NCBI GenBank assembly: GCA_904390925.1
Contig: CAJFMB010000003.1
Span: forward strand, 1-64,000
DNA length: 64,000 nucleotides
Reading direction: 5' to 3'
Origin: an uncultured Subdoligranulum sp.
Lineage (GTDB): Bacteria; Bacillota; Clostridia; Oscillospirales; Ruminococcaceae
Below, one piece after another: positions 51,789 through 59,771 of the stretch. Below the pieces are notes generated by a model. It did no database searches, was not told the DNA's origin, and saw nothing but the letters and a program-made list of their open reading frames with translations. Within the stretch, counting starts at the first letter, position 1; each line of letters starts with the position of its first letter. The translations under genes were made by a program, and so were the position numbers.

Positions 51789-54536
51789 ATGAACAAGCCA
51801 AACGGCGCTCTGGTCCGCCGGGGCGGTGCTCTTTTGGCGGCGGCATCTTTGCTGCTGTCGCTGTCGGTGGGCACTGTGTCTGCAGAGGGCACGGGCACTT
51901 CCACAGGGGAGACCGCCCGCAATAGCAGCCAGTACGGCGTGACCGTCACGGCCAGCGATACCGAGGTGATGCCGGGCGATACGGTCACGCTCACTGCTAC
52001 GGTGACCTGTGACGGTGAGACGGTGACCGATCTGGCTGCCGCGGGATTGAACCTGACCACCTGGCTGGATTACTATGATGCCAACGGCCACGGGGACGGC
52101 AACAGTGATGCGGCGATCAGCACCCCCAATGACCTGAGCACCGCCGTCACCCTGCCCACCGAGGGCACCTATTATCTGGTCACCGAAGTCTATGATACCG
52201 GCTGGAACAAGCTGGCCTCCGCCACAACAACCCTGACGGTAACCGAAGCGCCTTCCCAGGGGGAGGACACCGCGGTGGAAGCCGCCGTCAACGTGGAAAA
52301 GGTGGAAAATCTGCCCGATGATTTCATCATGGGTGTGGATATTTCCTCTGTCATGTCGGAGTTTGCCAGCGGTGTCACCTATCAGGACTACCAGGGCAAC
52401 ACCATTGACAACATCAGCGACTTCTGCAAGTTTCTGGCCGACTGCGGTGTGACCCATGTGAGGGTGCGCATCTGGAACGATCCCTATGATGCGGACGGCA
52501 ACGGTTACGGCGGCGGCAACAACGATGTGGCAACGGCAGCGGAAATTGCCAAAGGCTGCGCTGATGCGGGTCTGAAAATGCTGCTGGATTTCCACTGCTC
52601 GGATTTCTGGTGTGACCCGAGCAAGCAGCAGGCCCCCAAGGCCTGGTCCGACTTTACGCTGGAACAGAAGGAAGAGGCGCTGGCGCAGTTCCTGACCAGC
52701 TCTCTGGAGACCATCTCCGCCACCGGCGCCGATATCGCCATGGTACAGGTGGGCAACGAGACCACCGGCGGCTTTATCGGCGAGAGCGGTTCCGCCAATA
52801 TGTGCGCCCTGTTCAGCGCAGGTGCTGCTGCTATCCGCAGCTTTGACCCGGACATTCAGGTGGTCATCCACGTCACCAACCCGGAAAAGTCCACCATGAC
52901 CAGCTGGGCGGCCAATCTGGCCCGCTACGGTGTGGATTATGACGTGCTGGCGACCTCCTACTACCCCTCCTGGCATGGCACGCTGGCCAACCTGAAAAAA
53001 CAGCTGGAGACGGTGCGCACCACCTACGGCAAACAGGTCATGGTGGCGGAAACCAGCTATGCCTACACCCTGGACGATACCGATGGTCACGAGAACACCA
53101 TCCGCCAGGGCAACAACGATACCATGATGACCGAGACCAGCTATCCCTTCAGCGCGCAGGGCCAGGCCAGCTATCTGCGGGATCTGATCGACACTGTCAA
53201 CCAGGCAGGCGGCATCGGTGTCTATTACTGGGAACCTGCCTGGATCACGGTGGGGGACACCACCGGTCTGACCGGCGCAGAGTATGACGCCCGCGTTGCC
53301 GCCAACAAGCAGCTGTGGGAACAGTACGGTTCCGGCTGGGCAGCCAGCTATTCCGCCCAGTATGACCCGAAGGATGCCGGCGTCTGGTACGGCGGCTCGG
53401 CAGTGGACAACCAGGCGTTGTTTGATGCTGACGGCGCGCCGCTGGCCAGTGCCGAAATCTGGAAACTGGTGCGCACCGGCGCCTACTCCAACCAGGTTGC
53501 GGTGGAATCCATCAAGCAGCCGGAACTGACCATCGAGGAGGGTGACAGCTTCACGCTGCCGCAGACCGTTGCCGTCACCTACACAAACGGCACGGCGCAG
53601 GACCCGGTTGTCTGGGATGCCCAGGAGCTGGCCGCTGTGGATGCCGATACCGCCGGCAGCTATCTGGTGCACGGCACTGTGACCTTCTCCAAGACGGTCA
53701 ACACCGGCAGCTATGCGGGGCAGACCACCGCACCGGTGACCTTCTCCTTGACCGTCAAGGCACCCAACCTGATCCCTGCCGGGGATGCAGGCTTTGAACA
53801 GACCAACAAGGCAAACTTTACTGTGGAAGGCAACGGCATCACGCTGCCCGCCACCGATGACCCCCGGGAAGGCAAGTACAGCATGCACTGGTACTGGGCC
53901 TCGGCAGGAATCTCCACTGTGACCTATCAGTCGCTCTCGCTGGAAGCCGGCAGCTACACCTTCCAGGCGGAGGCCCAGGGCATGGAAGGGGACAAAGTGA
54001 CGCTGCAGGTGCTGGATGCCGAAGGCAATCTGCTGGCAGAGGGAACCCCTGCCGTCCTGGCTGCCTGGTGCAACTGGAAAACTCCGTCGGTGCAGTTCAC
54101 CCTGACCGAAGCTGCCACGGTTCAGCTGCGGATTGTGGTGGAGATGCAGGCCGGCGGCTGGGGCACACTGGACAGCATGTATCTGTATGCCATGCCCGCC
54201 GAGGAGACGGACCCCGATGAGCAGCCGGAGAATCCCCCGCAGGCAACGCCTGAGGAAACCCCGGGCAGTGATCCGGAAGATCAGCCGGGTGACAAACCGG
54301 CCTCGCCCGTGCCTACTCCCGGCACTGCGGGAAATACCACTGTCACGGTAACTTCGGAAGCTACCGCGGCCCCGGGCCAGACCACGCCCACACCCACTCC
54401 CACGGCAGGGATCGGCACCGTGCCCCAGACGGGGGATGCGGCGCAGCCCGCCCTCTGGACCGCGTTGCTGCTGTTGTCCGGCGTTGGATTGCTGATCTGC
54501 ACGGCAGGACGCCTGGCAATGTCCCGGCGCAGATAA
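51789..54536 (+). CDS. Cell-wall-anchored GH53 endo-beta-1,4-galactanase
   Basis: Secreted enzyme cutting beta-1,4-galactan side chains of pectin. The 915-aa protein has a signal peptide (about 1-33), a beta-sandwich domain (about 45-150) and the GH53 barrel (about 175-520) with acid/base Glu324 in QVGNETTGG and nucleophile Glu421 in MVAETSY. An Ig-like domain (about 575-655) and a CBM61-like module (about 660-800, NLIPAGDAGFEQ onward) follow. A Pro/Thr linker leads to the sortase-type motif VPQTG at 878-882, a membrane helix and RRR. V in place of L in LPxTG may mean a dedicated sortase. AAAGGAGG precedes the ATG. Confidence 0.92.
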   Translation: MNKPNGALVRRGGALLAAASLLLSLSVGTVSAEGTGTSTGETARNSSQYGVTVTASDTEVMPGDTVTLTATVTCDGETVTDLAAAGLNLTTWLDYYDANGHGDGNSDAAISTPNDLSTAVTLPTEGTYYLVTEVYDTGWNKLASATTTLTVTEAPSQGEDTAVEAAVNVEKVENLPDDFIMGVDISSVMSEFASGVTYQDYQGNTIDNISDFCKFLADCGVTHVRVRIWNDPYDADGNGYGGGNNDVATAAEIAKGCADAGLKMLLDFHCSDFWCDPSKQQAPKAWSDFTLEQKEEALAQFLTSSLETISATGADIAMVQVGNETTGGFIGESGSANMCALFSAGAAAIRSFDPDIQVVIHVTNPEKSTMTSWAANLARYGVDYDVLATSYYPSWHGTLANLKKQLETVRTTYGKQVMVAETSYAYTLDDTDGHENTIRQGNNDTMMTETSYPFSAQGQASYLRDLIDTVNQAGGIGVYYWEPAWITVGDTTGLTGAEYDARVAANKQLWEQYGSGWAASYSAQYDPKDAGVWYGGSAVDNQALFDADGAPLASAEIWKLVRTGAYSNQVAVESIKQPELTIEEGDSFTLPQTVAVTYTNGTAQDPVVWDAQELAAVDADTAGSYLVHGTVTFSKTVNTGSYAGQTTAPVTFSLTVKAPNLIPAGDAGFEQTNKANFTVEGNGITLPATDDPREGKYSMHWYWASAGISTVTYQSLSLEAGSYTFQAEAQGMEGDKVTLQVLDAEGNLLAEGTPAVLAAWCNWKTPSVQFTLTEAATVQLRIVVEMQAGGWGTLDSMYLYAMPAEETDPDEQPENPPQATPEETPGSDPEDQPGDKPASPVPTPGTAGNTTVTVTSEATAAPGQTTPTPTPTAGIGTVPQTGDAAQPALWTALLLLSGVGLLICTAGRLAMSRRR

Positions 54537-54554
54537 TCCCTTCTGATGGCTTAC

Positions 54555-54587
54555 AGATGCCCCGGATGCAATGTCCGGGGCATCTTT
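54555..54587 (+). terminator. Terminator after the galactanase gene
   Basis: AGATGCCCCGGA / TCCGGGGCATCT stem followed by a broken T-run (TTCTGTCTTT). Confidence 0.6.
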
Positions 54588-54670
54588 CTGTCTTTGCGCC
54601 AAAAGTGCCTCTTTCCCAACACAGAAAAATGCCGTATACTGAAAAAAACACCGCAGCCAGGGAGGCAACC

Positions 54671-55516
54671 ATGCAGATCACGGTTCTGATTGAAAATACC
54701 ACCCAAAACCCGGCCCTGACACCGGAGCACGGTCTGTCGCTTTTCATCCGGTATGGCGGACATCTCTGGCTGCTGGATGCAGGGGCCAGTGGTGCCTTTG
54801 CTGCAAATGCCGACGTGCTGGGCCTGCCGCTGGATTCGGTGGAGGCGGCCATCCTCTCCCACGGGCACTATGACCACGGCGGCGGCCTGGCGGCATTTTT
54901 TGCCCGCAATGCCCATGCACCGGTGTACGCGCTGCGGGCGGCAGGAGAGGCGTATTCCTCCGGGGACGGCACCGCCCGGCACGAGATCGGGCTGCCGGAC
55001 ACCGTGCTGCCCCGATATGCCCCGCGGTTTGTCTGGCTGGACAGTGCGACGCATCCCGCCCCGGGGGTGACGCTGCTGCCCCATGCCACGCCGGGACTGG
55101 ATGCAGTCGGCGCGCAACGGCACCTGTACCGGGGCAGGGGAGGCGCTGTCCGCCCGGATGATTTCCGCCACGAGCTGACCGCCGTGTTTGAGACCGAAAC
55201 CGGGCTGGTGGTCATCAACAGCTGCAGCCATGCCGGCCTGCCGGTGATTCTGGACGAGGTGGCGGCCCGGTTCCCGAACCGGCCGATCCGTGCCTTTGTG
55301 GGAGGACTCCACATGCGGGGCAGGAAGGACGGGCAGGAAATCTGCGTCTTTTCCCGGGCCGAGGTCCAGACGCTGGCGGACAGTGTGCACCGGCACGGGG
55401 TGCAGGCCGTCTATACCGGGCATTGCACCGGCGGTGCCGGGTACGCCGTCCTGGCACCCTGTTTGGGAAAACTGCTGCACCCGCTTTCCACGGGAGACTG
55501 CATCGAGCTTGCATAA
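54671..55516 (+). CDS. MBL-fold metallo-hydrolase
   Basis: 281-aa metallo-beta-lactamase-fold protein. The metal site is LSHGHYDHGGGL (HxHxDH) near residues 62-72, a further His lies in NSCSHAG and another in YTGHCTG. Such proteins resemble the archaeal/bacterial dihydropteroate-like or F-type MBL hydrolases; substrate unknown. ATG 54671 follows GGGAGG. No signal peptide, so it is cytoplasmic. Confidence 0.85.
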   Translation: MQITVLIENTTQNPALTPEHGLSLFIRYGGHLWLLDAGASGAFAANADVLGLPLDSVEAAILSHGHYDHGGGLAAFFARNAHAPVYALRAAGEAYSSGDGTARHEIGLPDTVLPRYAPRFVWLDSATHPAPGVTLLPHATPGLDAVGAQRHLYRGRGGAVRPDDFRHELTAVFETETGLVVINSCSHAGLPVILDEVAARFPNRPIRAFVGGLHMRGRKDGQEICVFSRAEVQTLADSVHRHGVQAVYTGHCTGGAGYAVLAPCLGKLLHPLSTGDCIELA

Positions 55517-55646
55517 AGTCCCGCTGGACCACCACAATCAGATAAACTGCACAAAGACAAGAAAAACACATTGTGCAACTCATCCAAAAAATAAGCGGAT
55601 TCCGCCGGGATGGCATTGACAAAGCGTGGAAAAATGTCGATGCCGC

Positions 55647-55676
55647 TTACATGACCGAGGGCACTTGTGCTACAAT
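55647..55676 (+). promoter_or_regulatory. Promoter of the DUF2798 gene
   Basis: -35 TTACAT, 18-nt spacer, extended -10 TGCTACAAT (hexamer 55671-55676). Confidence 0.5.
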
Positions 55677-55682
55677 ACCATC

Positions 55683-55860
55683 TTGCAGATGGTTTGATTG
55701 GCAACGCACACTCCTTCCGGGTGATAACGAACAACACAGACTGCACTTCACCCCCGCATTGCGGCGCATACCCGGGCAGACCGGGCAGCAACATGCAGGG
55801 CTGAATCGCATCACTGCCGGGTATGGCCCGGAATCTGTTTCACTCAGGGAGGAAATCATC
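55683..55860 (+). other. Long untranslated leader of the DUF2798 gene
   Basis: About 178 nt between the predicted promoter and the start codon. It holds a short hairpin (CCATCT/AGATGG at about 55678-55693) and a GC-rich part near 55790-55835 that can pair. I do not recognise a known riboswitch class. The preceding 55517-55646 stretch has no gene that I can support. Confidence 0.4.
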
Positions 55861-56340
55861 ATGCCGAAAACTTTGTTCCAGAACATCGTCTTTACCGCCA
55901 TCATGGCCATCTTCATGGTCTATGGCATGATCGTCTACAACATTGCGCTTGCCACCGGCGGCGTCTCCAATGCCACCTTCGTCATGGCACTGGGTGAGCT
56001 GCGCATCATGGCGCCCATCGCTTTCCTGCTGGAGTTCTTCATCGTGGACAAGGTCGCCCACAAGCTGGCTTTTACCTTTGTCAAGCCCACCGATCGTCCC
56101 ACCGTCATCGCCTGCTCCATCAGCTTCTGCATCTGCTGCGTCATGTGCCCGGTCATGAGCCTGATCGCCACCCTGCTGTTCAAGAAACCCAGCTTCGGCA
56201 CCTGGGTCCAGACCTTCGGCATGAACCTGCCCTGCGCTCTGCTGTGGCAGCTGTGCTACTGCGGCCCTCTGGTTCGTCTGATCTTCCGCACCCTCTTCCG
56301 GGAAAAGAAGACCGCTGAAACCACCGAGAAGGCTGCCTGA
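55861..56340 (+). CDS. DUF2798-family membrane protein
   Basis: 159-aa protein with four membrane helices. The N-terminal half (FTAIMAIFMVYGMIVYNIAL then MAPIAFLLEFFIVDKVAHKLA) and the related C-terminal half match DUF2798 proteins of unknown function. AGGGAGGAAATC precedes ATG 55861. It ends in a terminator whose sequence recurs after the sigma-factor cassette. Confidence 0.75.
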   Translation: MPKTLFQNIVFTAIMAIFMVYGMIVYNIALATGGVSNATFVMALGELRIMAPIAFLLEFFIVDKVAHKLAFTFVKPTDRPTVIACSISFCICCVMCPVMSLIATLLFKKPSFGTWVQTFGMNLPCALLWQLCYCGPLVRLIFRTLFREKKTAETTEKAA

Positions 56341-56359
56341 CCCTGCTTTTCTTGAAACA

Positions 56360-56413
56360 TACGCCCCGGCGTTACCCGTCCGTTATCCGGACCGGAAACG
56401 CCGGGGCTTTTTT
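56360..56413 (+). terminator. Terminator after DUF2798; 48-bp repeat copy 1
   Basis: GCCCCGGCGTT / AACGCCGGGGC stem with an inner GTCCG/CGGAC stem, then TTTTTT. Bases 56360-56407 match 58295-58342 at 46 of 48 positions. Confidence 0.85.
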
Positions 56414-56427
56414 GTGCAGAATGTCCC

Positions 56428-56453
56428 TGTAACATTTTTGGACGACGGACGAC
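56428..56453 (+). promoter_or_regulatory. Candidate ECF-type autoregulatory promoter
   Basis: TGTAAC followed by a T-run and, 16 nt later, CGAC. The AAC-type -35 with CG-type -10 is typical of ECF sigma targets. No sigma-A hexamers are seen before the sigma gene. Confidence 0.4.
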
Positions 56454-56487
56454 AGATGAGCAAAAGCAGCAAGGAGGTGATGCGGAT

Positions 56488-56976
56488 ATGCGCGCTGTGG
56501 AGGAACTGTACCGGGCCTATCGGGATGACGTATACCGGTATCTCTGTAGCCTGACCCGGGACCCGGCCCAGGCGGAGGACCTGCTGAGCGAAACCTTCCT
56601 GAAGGCGTTGCAGGGGGCGGCAAGCTTCCGCGGCCAGTCCAGCGAAAAGACCTGGCTGTTCGGTATCGCCCGCAACCTGTGGCTCCAGTCGCTGAAGCGG
56701 CGCAAACCCACAGTATCCTATGATGATCTGCTGGGAATCTACGTGGAGGACCGCATGTCCGACACCGCCGCCGACCGGCAGCTGCTCGACCGGGTGCGCC
56801 AGCTGATGGCAACCCGGGAGGAGCGCGCCCGCCGGGTCATGGCCCTGCGGGTGCAGGGAATGCCGTTTGAAGAAATCGGCCGGCGGCTGTCCATCAGCGC
56901 CGGGTCCGCCCGGGTCATTGAGTGCCGCACCCGTCAATGGCTCAAGCAAACTTTGCACAAGGAGGGATTATTGTGA
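56488..56976 (+). CDS. ECF-type RNA polymerase sigma factor
   Basis: 162-aa sigma-70 family protein with only regions 2 and 4. Region 2 is LYRAYRDDVYRYLCSLTRDPAQAEDLLSET (first 20 residues are the core helix) with TWLFGIARNLWL. Region 4 is LRVQGMPFEEIGRRLSISAGSARVIECR, a helix-turn-helix. The ribosome site AAGGAGGTG precedes ATG 56488. The stop overlaps the anti-sigma GTG by GTGA, so the two are coupled in equal amounts. Stimulus unknown. Confidence 0.93.
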   Translation: MRAVEELYRAYRDDVYRYLCSLTRDPAQAEDLLSETFLKALQGAASFRGQSSEKTWLFGIARNLWLQSLKRRKPTVSYDDLLGIYVEDRMSDTAADRQLLDRVRQLMATREERARRVMALRVQGMPFEEIGRRLSISAGSARVIECRTRQWLKQTLHKEGLL

Positions 56977-57566
56977 ACAATCGTGATTTGCCCTGCGATG
57001 TCTGCCGGGACCTGATGCCGCTGGTGCGGGACGGGGTGGCCAGCGACGCCAGCCGGAGGATGGTGGAACGGCATCTGGCCGGATGCCCGGCCTGCCAGGC
57101 CATCTGGCGGGGGGAGGAACCGCCGCCGCCCGATGACCGCCGGATTCTGGGCCGGATTCAAAGCCGGATCCGCCTGTGGATGGGCGGGGTGCTGGCGGCG
57201 GGGCTGTTGCTGGGCCTGCTGTTCAGCAGCTATGGCGAGGGCCTGCCCTGGAATGCCGTGGTCATGCCGGTGCTTGGCGTGCTGTTCTGGTTTTTCGGCG
57301 GGCGTTACCGCCTGTTGCTGCCGCCGGGAACCGCTGTGCTGGTTTTTCTCTTCAATCTGGCACTGCTCTGGTCGGACAGCTGGCGCAATGCCTATGATGT
57401 GGGCGGAGCCTTTTTGCAAAACGCCATCTATGCCCTGCTGATTGGGGGCTTTTGCCTGGTGCTGTGCAGCCTGGGCATGCTGGCCGGCGCACTGCTGCAG
57501 TACGGGTTTTCCCGGCCCGCCGAAACCGAGACAAAGGAAAAGGAGAATCGCCATGAAAAACAATAA
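56973..57566 (+). CDS. Membrane anti-sigma factor with zinc-finger domain, GTG start
   Basis: 197-aa protein. Residues 1-50 form a zinc anti-sigma domain: CDVCRDLMPLVRDGVAS and the HxxxCxxC motif HLAGCPAC. After a linker come about four membrane helices. It should hold the sigma factor at the membrane until a signal releases it. GTG 56973 has GGAGGG upstream and overlaps the sigma stop. The multi-helix membrane part is larger than in most such factors. Confidence 0.88.
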   Translation: MNNRDLPCDVCRDLMPLVRDGVASDASRRMVERHLAGCPACQAIWRGEEPPPPDDRRILGRIQSRIRLWMGGVLAAGLLLGLLFSSYGEGLPWNAVVMPVLGVLFWFFGGRYRLLLPPGTAVLVFLFNLALLWSDSWRNAYDVGGAFLQNAIYALLIGGFCLVLCSLGMLAGALLQYGFSRPAETETKEKENRHEKQ

Positions 57567-58287
57567 AGCCGCCGCCCGTTCCAGGCCGCGCCGCCGTCTG
57601 GCTGCTGCGGCAGGCATTGCCCTGCTGGTTGTGCTGGGACTGTTTGCCGCCTCGCTGCTGGGCGACCCGCTGAGCAGGGCCTATTCGGTCCATCATGCGG
57701 TGGACTACGCCAACGAAACCTGGCCCGGGCAGGACTTTCAGGTGACGGAGGTCAGCTTCAGCCCGGGCTGGAGCTATCAGGTGACGGTGCAGTCCTCCAC
57801 CAGCCAGGACACCCATTTTTCCCTCCGGGTGGAACTGGGCGTGGTGCGCTCCACCGACTATGCATCGCAGGTGGAAACGCTGAACAACACCCGCAGCCGC
57901 ATTGATGCGGCTTTGACGGCGGATGTACGTGCTGCCATGGAGGCAGCCGGGTTTGCCCCCTTTGGCGCCACCGACTTTGCGATCGGTTATGGCGGGGAAG
58001 GACAGGAGGGGGCCACCCTGGCGGAACAGGGCTTTGCACTGGATATGCCTTACGACAAGGCCAATCTGCCGGTGGAAGTCAGTCTGGAAATCTTCGGCTT
58101 TGACAACCAGCCGGGGCAGGAACTGGGCCAGCAGATCCTGCACGACGCCAAGGCGGCCATGGAGGCTGCCGGTATCCGAATTGACCGGTACAGCGTGGAC
58201 ATTTACGACGCCCATGCCCCGTATGAGAAAAGCTCCACCGACAATACCTGGTCCAGTGGACAGGTTCCTGCCGACCAGATCCCCTGA
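57553..58287 (+). CDS. Unknown membrane-anchored protein of the ECF cassette
   Basis: 244-aa protein with a basic N-terminus, one membrane helix (about 18-37) and a large outer domain without cysteines. I do not recognise a family. The outer part has two similar-looking halves (ALTADVRAAMEAAGFAPF and ILHDAKAAMEAAGIRIDR), suggesting an internal repeat. ATG 57553 follows AAGGAGA and overlaps the anti-sigma gene by 14 nt, so the three are one unit. A sensor or ligand-binding role for the cassette is likely but unproven. Confidence 0.75.
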   Translation: MKNNKAAARSRPRRRLAAAAGIALLVVLGLFAASLLGDPLSRAYSVHHAVDYANETWPGQDFQVTEVSFSPGWSYQVTVQSSTSQDTHFSLRVELGVVRSTDYASQVETLNNTRSRIDAALTADVRAAMEAAGFAPFGATDFAIGYGGEGQEGATLAEQGFALDMPYDKANLPVEVSLEIFGFDNQPGQELGQQILHDAKAAMEAAGIRIDRYSVDIYDAHAPYEKSSTDNTWSSGQVPADQIP

Positions 58288-58294
58288 AAAACAG

Positions 58295-58348
58295 TACGCC
58301 CCGGCGTTACCTGTCCGTTATCTGGACCGGAAACGCCGGGGCGTTTTT
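58295..58348 (+). terminator. Terminator after the ECF cassette; 48-bp repeat copy 2
   Basis: Same stem as copy 1, followed by GTTTTT. Differs from 56360-56407 at two positions only. It may also slow minus-strand transcription ending at resA. Confidence 0.85.
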
Positions 58349-58356
58349 GGCAATGG

Positions 58357-59007
58357 TTACGCGGCAGGCAGGATCATGTCGATGCCCTGCTGCAGAATCT
58401 CGGCATTCAACGCGCCGCTGGCATAGGCTTCCAGATACCCCTCACTGTCAATGAAGAAGGTGGTGGGCAGGCCGGTGACGCCGTAAGCGGCCGAGGCCTC
58501 AAAGTCGGTGTCATACCAGGCGGGGAAGGTGTAGCCGTTTTCCGCAAGGAACTCGGATGCGGAGTCCACCGTCTCCTGGTAGCCGTCGGTGGAATTGACC
58601 ATCACAAACTGGATGTCCTCACCGTACTGGGCGTATGCCTGCTCAAATTCCGGCATCTCGCTGCGGCAGGGGCCGCACCAGCTGGCCCAGAAATTCAAAA
58701 TCACCGGCTTGCCTTCAAAGTCCGACAGCTTGGTGGGGTTGCCGTCGGCGTCATAGACGGTGAAGTCCGGCGCCTCAATGCGGGGTTCCTCGGTCTGTTC
58801 GGGGGTGGCGGTGTTTTCCGGCAGGGGAGTGGCCTCCGCGGAAGGGGCAGAATCCGGCGCCGGGGAGGATTCCGAGGTGCTGGCGCCCGGCTCCACCACC
58901 AGGCCCGGCTGGGCGTCGCCGGCCAGACGCTGGTACAGCAGGTAGGCGCCGGCGATGACTGCCACAAAGACGATCAGAAGAATCAGGGGAATCAGTTTGC
59001 GTTTCAT
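58357..59007 (-). CDS. Membrane-anchored thioredoxin-like protein (TlpA/ResA type)
   Basis: 216-aa protein with one N-terminal membrane helix (about 5-25), a Pro/Ser/Glu/Thr-rich linker (about 38-75) and an outer thioredoxin fold with the redox motif WCGPC in NFWASWCGPCRSEMPEF. It would reduce or make disulfides outside the membrane using electrons passed by CcdA, encoded 12 nt upstream. No cytochrome c gene is nearby, so the substrate is probably another exported protein. Confidence 0.9.
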   Translation of the reverse strand: MKRKLIPLILLIVFVAVIAGAYLLYQRLAGDAQPGLVVEPGASTSESSPAPDSAPSAEATPLPENTATPEQTEEPRIEAPDFTVYDADGNPTKLSDFEGKPVILNFWASWCGPCRSEMPEFEQAYAQYGEDIQFVMVNSTDGYQETVDSASEFLAENGYTFPAWYDTDFEASAAYGVTGLPTTFFIDSEGYLEAYASGALNAEILQQGIDMILPAA

Positions 59008-59019
59008 GGCAAAATCCTT

Positions 59020-59682
59020 TCAGCTCAGGGCACTCAGCAGGCGGCCCAGAAGCCCGGTGGCCATTGACAGGCCGATGAGCACCAGCAGCCAGCCGCAGAC
59101 CAGGTTGATGACGGTATAGTGGCGTTTGATCCAGTCAAAGGTGGATTTCAGCCGGTCAATGAGCACCGCACTGAGCAGGAAAGGAACCCCCAGTCCCAGC
59201 GAATAGCACAACAGCATCGCCATGCCTTCCAGCGCGTGGCCCCGCTGGGAGGCCAGCATCAGTGCCGAGCCCAGAAAGACGCCGACGCAGGGAGTCCATC
59301 CCACCGAGAACACCACCCCGAACAGGAAGGAGGAAAAGAAATTCAGGCTGCTGGTGTCCACCGTCCGGCGGCTGCCGGAAAACAGGTTGAATTTCAGGAT
59401 ACCGGCAAAATTCAGTCCGAACAGGATCACCACCGCGCCGCAGATCAGGTTGACGGCGGTCTGGTATCGGGTCAGAAAACTGCCCACCGTGCCGGCCAGG
59501 CCGCCCATGGCAACAAACAGCACGGTAAAGCCCAGCACAAACCCGACGGCACAGCGCAGGGTCTTGGCCAGCGAGCGCTGCCCGCCGCCGGCAAAGTAGG
59601 TCAGGTAGATGGGCAGCATGGGCAGCAGGCAGGGGGAAATGAAGGTGATGATGCCTTCCAGAAAGGAAATCAGGTACTGCAT
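59020..59682 (-). CDS. ccdA: CcdA-type thiol-disulfide transporter
   Basis: 220-aa six-helix membrane protein moving reducing power from cytoplasmic thioredoxin to the outer face. Conserved cysteines lie in FISPCLLPMLP and GWTPCVGVFLG, one in each half. Start 59682 follows GGAGG at short spacing; a GTG-free extension to 59709 lacks a site. Operon with the thioredoxin-like gene. Confidence 0.92.
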   Translation of the reverse strand: MQYLISFLEGIITFISPCLLPMLPIYLTYFAGGGQRSLAKTLRCAVGFVLGFTVLFVAMGGLAGTVGSFLTRYQTAVNLICGAVVILFGLNFAGILKFNLFSGSRRTVDTSSLNFFSSFLFGVVFSVGWTPCVGVFLGSALMLASQRGHALEGMAMLLCYSLGLGVPFLLSAVLIDRLKSTFDWIKRHYTVINLVCGWLLVLIGLSMATGLLGRLLSALS

Positions 59683-59771
59683 GGGTCCTCCGTTTTGGGG
59701 GGCGGGCATGCCGCCCGGTTTGGTTTACTTTCCGGCAACGCCGTGGTACAATCGGAATATGCTGCTGCCGG

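Noticed and set aside
59724-59752. Plus-strand promoter TTTACT-17 nt-TACAAT
   Set aside because: Hexamers are good, but it points into genes on the opposite strand with no plus-strand gene for about 1.1 kb. Kept out as probable chance or an antisense RNA without support.
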